Assembly: GCF_000003815.2 (NCBI RefSeq)
Contig: NC_049980.1
Location: 26,634,508-26,698,507 of the forward strand
Length of the DNA stretch: 64,000 bases
Source of the DNA: Branchiostoma floridae
Lineage: Eukaryota > Chordata > Leptocardii > Amphioxiformes > Branchiostomatidae
Reading direction: 5' to 3'
Below, piece after piece: positions 58,301-64,000 of the stretch. The stretch's first letter is position 1; each line of letters opens with the position of its first letter. The position numbers were made by a program, and so were the translations under genes. The notes under the pieces were generated by a model that saw only the letters and a list, made by a program, of their open reading frames with translations, was not told the origin of the DNA and made no database searches.

Positions 58301-60244
58301 CCATGGTCGTATCGCTATCAACCAAACGGAAACGTACACCGTGTTGATGTAACCCGGCCGAATGAATGCTTGCATCAAGTCGTCACATACATCCTCCTTA
58401 TTATCCTCCCAGTTTTGAATAAGGGTAAGTTCTCACGGTGACTTCACTTTTGCAAATTAACGTTTTATTTTAAAACCACGCCAAAATGAAACTCAGTTCA
58501 TCAATATTCCATTTTTTGTGGTTGATGCGTTTTACTTCTTAATAACCCGTCCAATCGGTAAAGAAAATTACTCCAGCATAGACATAACAAAGAAGTCCTG
58601 AAGCGTTGTTTACGTCTGTGTACATCTGTTCGTTAACCGTTCCTGCTTCCTTGTCGTACCTTGTAAGCAATGTTTAGTTCCTCGAGTAATAGCAGAGCTT
58701 CGCATAATGAAGGCAATGTTGTTAAGGAGAATGTCAACGGCATTCGTCTGTGTCACAAGCCAATCTATCAACCTTGACCCCGCGGTGTATGATGTGTCCG
58801 TATCTCATTGATATCAAAATGCCGGCGGAAGACTAGTCTACCACGGATAGTGTCATTTTTCTTACTCTATCTTAGTCCTCTAAGTCTTGAAAATTCAAGA
58901 TATCAGCTAACTTACTTTCTCTGGTGGTACTAGTTCTGCTTGTAACTTATGATTTTGGTTTTGATATTTAGAAACTCTGAAGAGGATCGACACATTAAAG
59001 ATACTGTAAAATTATATTGTGGAAAACGTATGGCTCAGATTATTAGAATGAACTTATTCAGATAGTGCAAAACATCAGCTGGTCTGTGGTAAAGAAAACA
59101 ACAACATTTCGACAGCAAACATTTATCTTATATACCGGTTTTGTACAGACATGAACTTGATATCCCGCACCACATCCCAGCCGCACCAGCTACACTCTGT
59201 AATCCCCTATGGTTACAATGTCATTACGGTTAAACGACATGTTACAGTCCGGGTGCCAAGTTTCGGCTAGCGCTCGCCACATGCTCCCAAGAATTCGCGC
59301 TGTGCTAGCCTAGAAGCCAGGCTGTTTCCAGGGCACAAGACGCGGTCAGCTCCTCGACTGCAAGGCCACCATTCCCCGGAGACAATTTTGTTACAGCCCC
59401 CTGTGTTGCCAAGGGTCTATCGCGGGGGGCTGTGGTAGTATTTCGTCGTGGGCATGTTGTCCGTGGCTGGAGCCGAGGGGCATGGCTCTGAAAACCCTGG
59501 TAACGGTCTGTTTTTCAGACTAACTCTGCGCGTGCCGCCCTAATCCCAACTGAACCGCCCTATCAGAAATCATATCGCCCATCAAAGGTCGCCTTGTCCC
59601 CAGCCGTTACCGTCCAGCAAAACACTGCCAGCGATCAAAATAACCCCCTCCCCACCCTATACCAGCTGTGGAGTGGGTATATTGTGTATATCATATACTC
59701 ATCAGTATACTATCAGTTTGATGTATTATTTTACTACACGAATGCTCAAGAAGCGCGTAAATGTTACGACGCATTTATTGCATCCAGCCTTTGGAATGCA
59801 CAAACGTTTTCATAAGATCTATTTTCGCGTAGCTGACCAAAAGATTCTTAATCGATGACACAACGGCAAAGACAATTTATGGAGAAGATGATATCATTAG
59901 ATCGCAATATTTGAAGACATGTTTTTGAGGGAGCACAGCCAAACCATTATGAATCACTGTCACTTTTGTTAACGCATGACAGAACTCAATCCCTTGCCGG
60001 TGAAAAGAATGTCAACGTCACATAATCAATAGTGTTGTCAACCACGAAGAAAAAACAAGGAACATCACGCTTTACAATCCTAGTAATTTTACAACATTTG
60101 CAGTTCACAACCTCGTCTTACTTGTAAAAGATCGTAAAACCTTCTCCGTGGACGGTGGTGCTGGCAGAGTTGTAGAAAGATTCAGAACTCACCCTGTGAG
60201 GCTAGTAGGACTAGCACTGCCAGGAGCTGCGGACTGTGTGCCAT
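46302..60244 (-). CDS. Three-MAM-domain single-pass receptor-like protein, complete
   Basis: Seventeen exons (minus order): 60244-60193, 55377-55222, 54861-54730, 54083-53953, 53550-53460, 52937-52767, 52200-51941, 51617-51530, 50972-50742, 49768-49635, 49230-49090, 48794-48704, 48455-48348, 48146-47991, 47432-47327, 46911-46767, 46433-46302. Total 2325 nt, 774 residues, all phases matching. Signal peptide MAHSPQLLAVLVLLASQG; MAM1 about 27-187 (CDFDRGLCGY ... GDIALDDITFSDGPC); MAM2 about 204-360 (CNFDNGLCDY ... GDIALDDVSFEDGPC); Thr-rich linker about 362-396; MAM3 about 397-559 (CSFDDSLCGY ... IGLDDVTFRAGRC); Pro/Thr linker to about 650; membrane helix about 657-679 (ILIPVIVLLVVVIILAVI). The tail has ELKDLL and YVTL sorting-type motifs and ends DSVI. 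MAM domains mediate cell adhesion and dimerisation; there is no catalytic domain. The exact orthologue is not recognised. Confidence 0.88.
49750..50131 (-). repeat. Six-copy minisatellite that multiplies a 3' splice site
   Basis: Units start at 49750, 49813, 49878, 49941, 50006 and 50069 (spacing 63, 65, 63, 65, 63 bp). Each contains, on the plus strand, CATCATGAAGCTTCCTACAG, which on the minus strand is CTGTAG followed by GAAGCTTCATGATG. In the first unit this is the acceptor and first bases of MAM-gene exon 10 (exon starts at 49768). The other five copies lie upstream in the intron. Unit length alternation comes from CA-run differences. Confidence 0.95.
52283..52409. mobile_element. 127-bp foldback element in MAM-gene intron
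   Basis: The outer arms ATTCTGGAAAA and TTTTCCAGAAT and the inner arms TAATTTCCAACACGAA and TTCGTGTTGGAAATTA are complementary. The loop holds GTGGCGTCACAG. Confidence 0.7.
55988..56300. repeat. Repeat-rich block in MAM-gene intron 1
   Basis: Contains (TG)n at about 56180-56200 and (TTTG)n at about 56200-56222. These are followed by CTTGAGAAGCCGCAGATGGA and ATATTTGGCATGTGGGTAGG, which I recall as a common interspersed text in lancelet DNA. Similar (TGTG)-then-AACTCAAGAA text occurs near 16110-16150. Confidence 0.4.
56857..58190 (-). mobile_element. 5'-truncated CR1/jockey-type LINE
   Basis: The minus-strand open frame 58325-57336 (329 residues) encodes, from about residue 85, the C-terminal part of a reverse transcriptase: LSQWFAANKLSLNPTKCKTM, DKFKYLGVIID, LTIYKALFLPHIQYCSTVWD, LQKLQTRAGRVI and SGAVLWNSL. 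The catalytic box is missing, so the copy cannot be active. The 3' end is a GGATAAATAAATAAA stretch followed by (CTGAAA)n at 56880-56857, typical of CR1/L2-like tails. It lies in intron 1 of the MAM gene in the same orientation. Confidence 0.85.
58190..60192. other. Rest of MAM-gene intron 1
   Basis: The upstream part of the LINE-containing open frame (58325-58190) does not look like LINE protein. The rest, to the donor at 60192, shows no exon. The signal-peptide exon joins the first MAM exon in frame, so none is needed. Confidence 0.6.
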
Positions 60245-63200
60245 CCTTATCCCAAACTGTCGTTGCCACTTTCTCTCAAGACTTGGTACTTAAAGTTAGA
60301 GTATGACGAGAATGTACAGAGCCCAGACGTGGAAGCGTAAATCCCGCAGAAGTCTTGTGAAAGCCAGTGGTTGCGTTTGTAACATCCAGAGAACGGATCT
60401 TGTCAGCTTCTCCCTCCTCGCTGTATTTGCGAGGCTGTGCAAGGGGAAGTTGGGGCTTCCTGTTGAGAGGCTGCCACGCAGCTGATAAGAGCTGACGTCC
60501 CTGATCCGGGTACAGCGTGAAACCCCTAAGTCGATATAGGCGGGGTTCGCTGCACTGGGATGACCCAGTCGCTACGGGAGTTCTTTCCACAAAGTCTTCT
60601 CTACAGACTATAGCCAAGTTCTAATAATAAAACCCAGAGTTTTCCTGAAAGCGCCTGCCAGTTGTAGATGACTGTGAAGACAGGATGGGTGACTTGCTGA
60701 AATGACTCCTCGGTAGTAGGAATAATCCCCATCTGTGTCACGCGGAGGAATGCCGTGTGGTTCAGCTTCCTGCGGTGATCTAAGATCTTTTGTAGAGATT
60801 AAGATGTTCTAGATAAGATTCTACTTTTTTTCTGACAGCCGAAAGTTTGACCTTTCGGTACACATTAAACAGCCATTCTGTACAATGTCAATGCATAAAC
60901 CTAGAAATCGGACAATATAGCCTTTTAAGGTGAGAAGGTACATATCATCGAAATAAAACTGCGAATCTAATAGAAGGTTCAGATAACTTGCTTTTCCCTA
61001 GCGACTTGTCTGCCTGTCAGCTTAAATCCAATCGTTTCTTTCCTACTGAGAACATTATTCAAAGACACAAAGACTGACCTCTCCCACTGACACTAGGCTG
61101 AAGCCTTACAATAGGGAGAAAGACAGTTCTAAGAAACGTATTAAAATGATTCTCTCGAAGTGATTCATAAATGTAAGTGCCCTAATCTTTAATCACGGCT
61201 ATTCAATGGTACAAAACAAACGTCTCTAAATAGAACTGGACAGTTGGGGTACTCAGAACTCAGATTAAGACATTTCTAAGAAATAAAAATTGCTTCATCA
61301 CGTCAATATTTCCGAAATATGACTGCACCTTTTTGCCATACAAGCGGATAAGGCCAAATCAGGTAAATTTTATGCATGACATCAGCGCGTGCATCAATTT
61401 TCGTCTGAGTCTGTAGAGGATGTCTGATATAAAACTTACTTGTTGTGGCTTAACGTAAAACCTGGGTGACCATATCATTCCCAATGCGACTGGACAGTGG
61501 TGTTCCAGTGGAGAAAAAGAGCATGTCTGAGAAATTAACTAAAGATAATTCTATTATATCAGTAAATGTTTCGTAAAATGTTTTAGTTTGTCCTACAGCC
61601 AGATAACGCACATAAGCCATGACCAGGGTAATGGCACTTTTATTTCCAAGGTTAGATAAAGGCAAAACAAAACAAAACAAAACAAAACAAAACAAAAGAT
61701 GGACCTTTTCAGTACGAACTGGCGGAATCCTCTATTATCTTAGTATGTTGCTTCCAACGTTCGAATCTTTTCTACTATTTGCAACCCGTAGTTCATGACC
61801 ATGGGGACTTTGCTGATCAGATTATGTCCGCCCCCTATGAACCTCTAGATCTCATTGTCGCTACGTTCCAGTTGATATGCAGTACTTGACATCTTTCACC
61901 CCCACTATGCTACACCATTCCAGCATGTCTTAGTTACCGCTCCCCTTCCATTGATGTTCTCGCGTTTCAAAGAATCGCCAAGGCACAAGAAAAGTTGACC
62001 TATTTTGCTATGACCTTTCTCTACGTGCAGAGCATACGGGTGTCGAAATCGTATTGGTCTGTCAAAATATTGCGGGTATTCCGAAATGTTGCATGTTCAG
62101 TTTGCATACGATATTTCCTAGTCTCTACCAGCAGACTTATTGGCCTGCTAGAAAAATACTAAATGTTTTTTTCCGAAGAGGCTGAAGAAATTACCGGATG
62201 ATTTGGATAGCTACATCCCTCATTGTTACACATTTGCACTAAAAGATCTATGGTCGACCAAGTCCTCTGGCAAATTATGTATGATATAACGTTACCCAGT
62301 AGAAAATCCGTTTTAGGTCGCAGTGAGAGCGCAGTGCGATCGACGTTTAGAGAAAGGGAGCCACACGATTAGCCAAACTATGATTATACTATACTTATAG
62401 ACAATTTTATGTGTTAAGTTTAAGTACTGAATTCTTCATGAACATGATAGAAGTGTTAACTGTCATTTGTAACCCAAGTCGCTCAAGAAAATGTTATAAG
62501 GACTGTAACGTCCATTACGACAACGTTGTTCTTCTCAACCTGATAGCGCCCATGGCCAGTCCCTAAATGTCCGTTCCTACCTCCTCTTACTCCTATATAT
62601 AAGAGATGTTGGAAAAAAATGTAAATCCTCTCAAAGAAAAATATGCACTGTTGTAATGCGTGGTACTCATTAAGCGATCATAAGTTGAGACATTTCCCTA
62701 AATTTAAGCTGTGTATTGAAGAGAAATGAGCTTGACAGTCTATTTTTCGAACCAAAACATCGCTATTTTACACAAATCACTGAAAACGAACCTATGCCAG
62801 GCACTTTATGATGATGTGGCACCTGAAATATTCGACCAGTACAAATGAAAACTTTTTGAGTTAAAAAAAGAGTATCATTTGAACGCTGCGTTATCCAACG
62901 AGCCACTTTTAGCTGCTCTGTTTCAGATGCAACATTGTGTTGAATCTAATGTTACAGACGACAGGAGCGTCTATCGGCGGAAACACCTTGTTTGTCTGAA
63001 TGGAAATCGGCAGGATATCTGACTACTACCGGCGGTATAAAGAGGGTTTAGCTGGGGAGGCCTAACCGGTCACGCCCAGGTCATGATCATGTAAGCTCTC
63101 TAAAACATACCTAGTGCTAAGCTCTTGGATTCCAGCGATTTCAATGAAATGCAAAATATGACTCGCTAGTTGTAAGTTTAATATTTTCTGACCTATCTCC

Positions 63201-64000
63201 CTCAGCTCAATGACAAGTCATAACACCTTTTCGTTCGTTTGTTCTAAATACCCCTGCCTGAATTCACGAATGACATAAAAGTTGAATTTGGATTTTTCGA
63301 TAATCTTTAGTATTAAGTGTCTAAACAGACCACAACTTTGAAGTACTGCGAATGTGGAAAAGATGTAAATAAGTTTCAAAAGAACGCTTAGTCATTGTTT
63401 ACCAGGTGTTCTCATTACTATATATATAAATCCATATGTACCACACGCCAGTCACGTACATGTCGTCAGTGCTTTGCCCAAGACTGTTGACTGGTCTATA
63501 TCCTGTTAACATTCTGCAGACAGTTGTCTACACGGTATTACATGTGCAGACAGTGTCTTACACGCAATCGCACACGCACACAATCAAACATCGTGGAAAT
63601 GAGTGTCCACTTGAATGTTGTGAAAAGTAAAAGTAAAAGAATGGTCTTAAGCATAAGATACTTAAATAATTTTGGTTAAATTTTAGAACTGACAAGGTCT
63701 CACAATAAACTAGATTTCCTAAATGAAGAAAATGCTGTTCTACTGAAAGAGCGGAAATGTATAAAAAATTATAGTTATTAGTATTTCAGAAATACATGTA
63801 ATAAGGGTTTGGAGTCTCTTACCTGTATGAATAAGAGTAAATTACACTGTATTTTGCAAATGGCCTGTTTTATTGCATCTCAGTGATTATGCAAACTATG
63901 CTATGAATGACCCAACAAATGCTTCTAATAGTACATCCATCCCATGCATCAATGACAAAATGTAAAAAAAAAAACTTAAAATCTGGCTGTTCAATATTGC
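60245..64000. other. 5' flank of the MAM gene; no gene recognised
   Basis: The 5' UTR and promoter of the MAM gene should lie just above 60244, but no clear TATA box or start site can be fixed. An (AAAAC)n run spans about 61664-61697. I see no exon, RNA gene or structured element in the remainder. Confidence 0.55.

Noticed and set aside
60276-60617. 113-codon minus-strand open frame just upstream of the MAM gene
   Set aside because: It overlaps the expected 5' UTR/promoter, ends before the signal-peptide ATG and shows no domain; an upstream frame cannot be excluded but is not supported.

Overview
This window is from an intron-rich animal nuclear genome, most likely a lancelet (Branchiostoma). 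The evidence is: (i) chordate-type genes with short GT-AG exons; (ii) a TM6SF gene next to SUGP1 in the same order and orientation as in human 19p13.11; (iii) introns full of tRNA-derived SINEs and small inverted-repeat elements; (iv) very frequent ACATGTA-type words in noncoding DNA. The species assignment is inference. Two 100-N assembly gaps are present (25658-25757 and 41230-41329).

Five protein genes are supported. All five models were assembled by hand by joining exons at GT/AG sites with matching codon phase. (1) SUGP1 (+, 6548-26837) is the 3' part of a splicing-factor gene. It has nine exons, the N-terminus lies upstream of the window, and part of the G-patch is lost in the first gap. 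(2) MRPL24 (-, 30944-33024) is a complete five-exon gene for mitochondrial ribosomal protein uL24m, 230 residues. (3) TM6SF (+, 33783-38321) is a complete nine-exon EXPERA-family membrane protein, 382 residues, head-to-head with MRPL24. (4) A SPAG8-like gene (+, 41428-45189) has six exons and encodes 206 residues, probably an axonemal microtubule inner protein. (5) A 17-exon gene (-, 46302-60244) encodes a 774-residue single-pass receptor with a signal peptide, three MAM domains, Thr/Pro-rich linkers, a transmembrane helix and a 90-odd residue tail ending in a PDZ-binding type C-terminus.

Noncoding layout: 1-6547 and the 8.6-kb and 6.3-kb SUGP1 introns hold SINE copies, long foldbacks and hAT-like miniature elements. 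26838-30943 holds the SUGP1 3' UTR and intergenic DNA. 38322-41427 holds a cluster of palindromic elements. The first intron of the MAM gene carries a 5'-truncated CR1/jockey-type LINE. 60245-64000 shows only the MAM gene 5' flank and simple repeats.

The genes are housekeeping (splicing, mitochondrial translation), lipid/ER membrane, ciliary and cell-surface functions and do not form one pathway. The most unusual items are a six-copy 63-65 bp minisatellite that has multiplied a 3' splice site of the MAM gene, a SINE inserted 10 bp from a SUGP1 donor site, and the SUGP1-TM6SF microsynteny interrupted by MRPL24. No previously undescribed multigene system was found.
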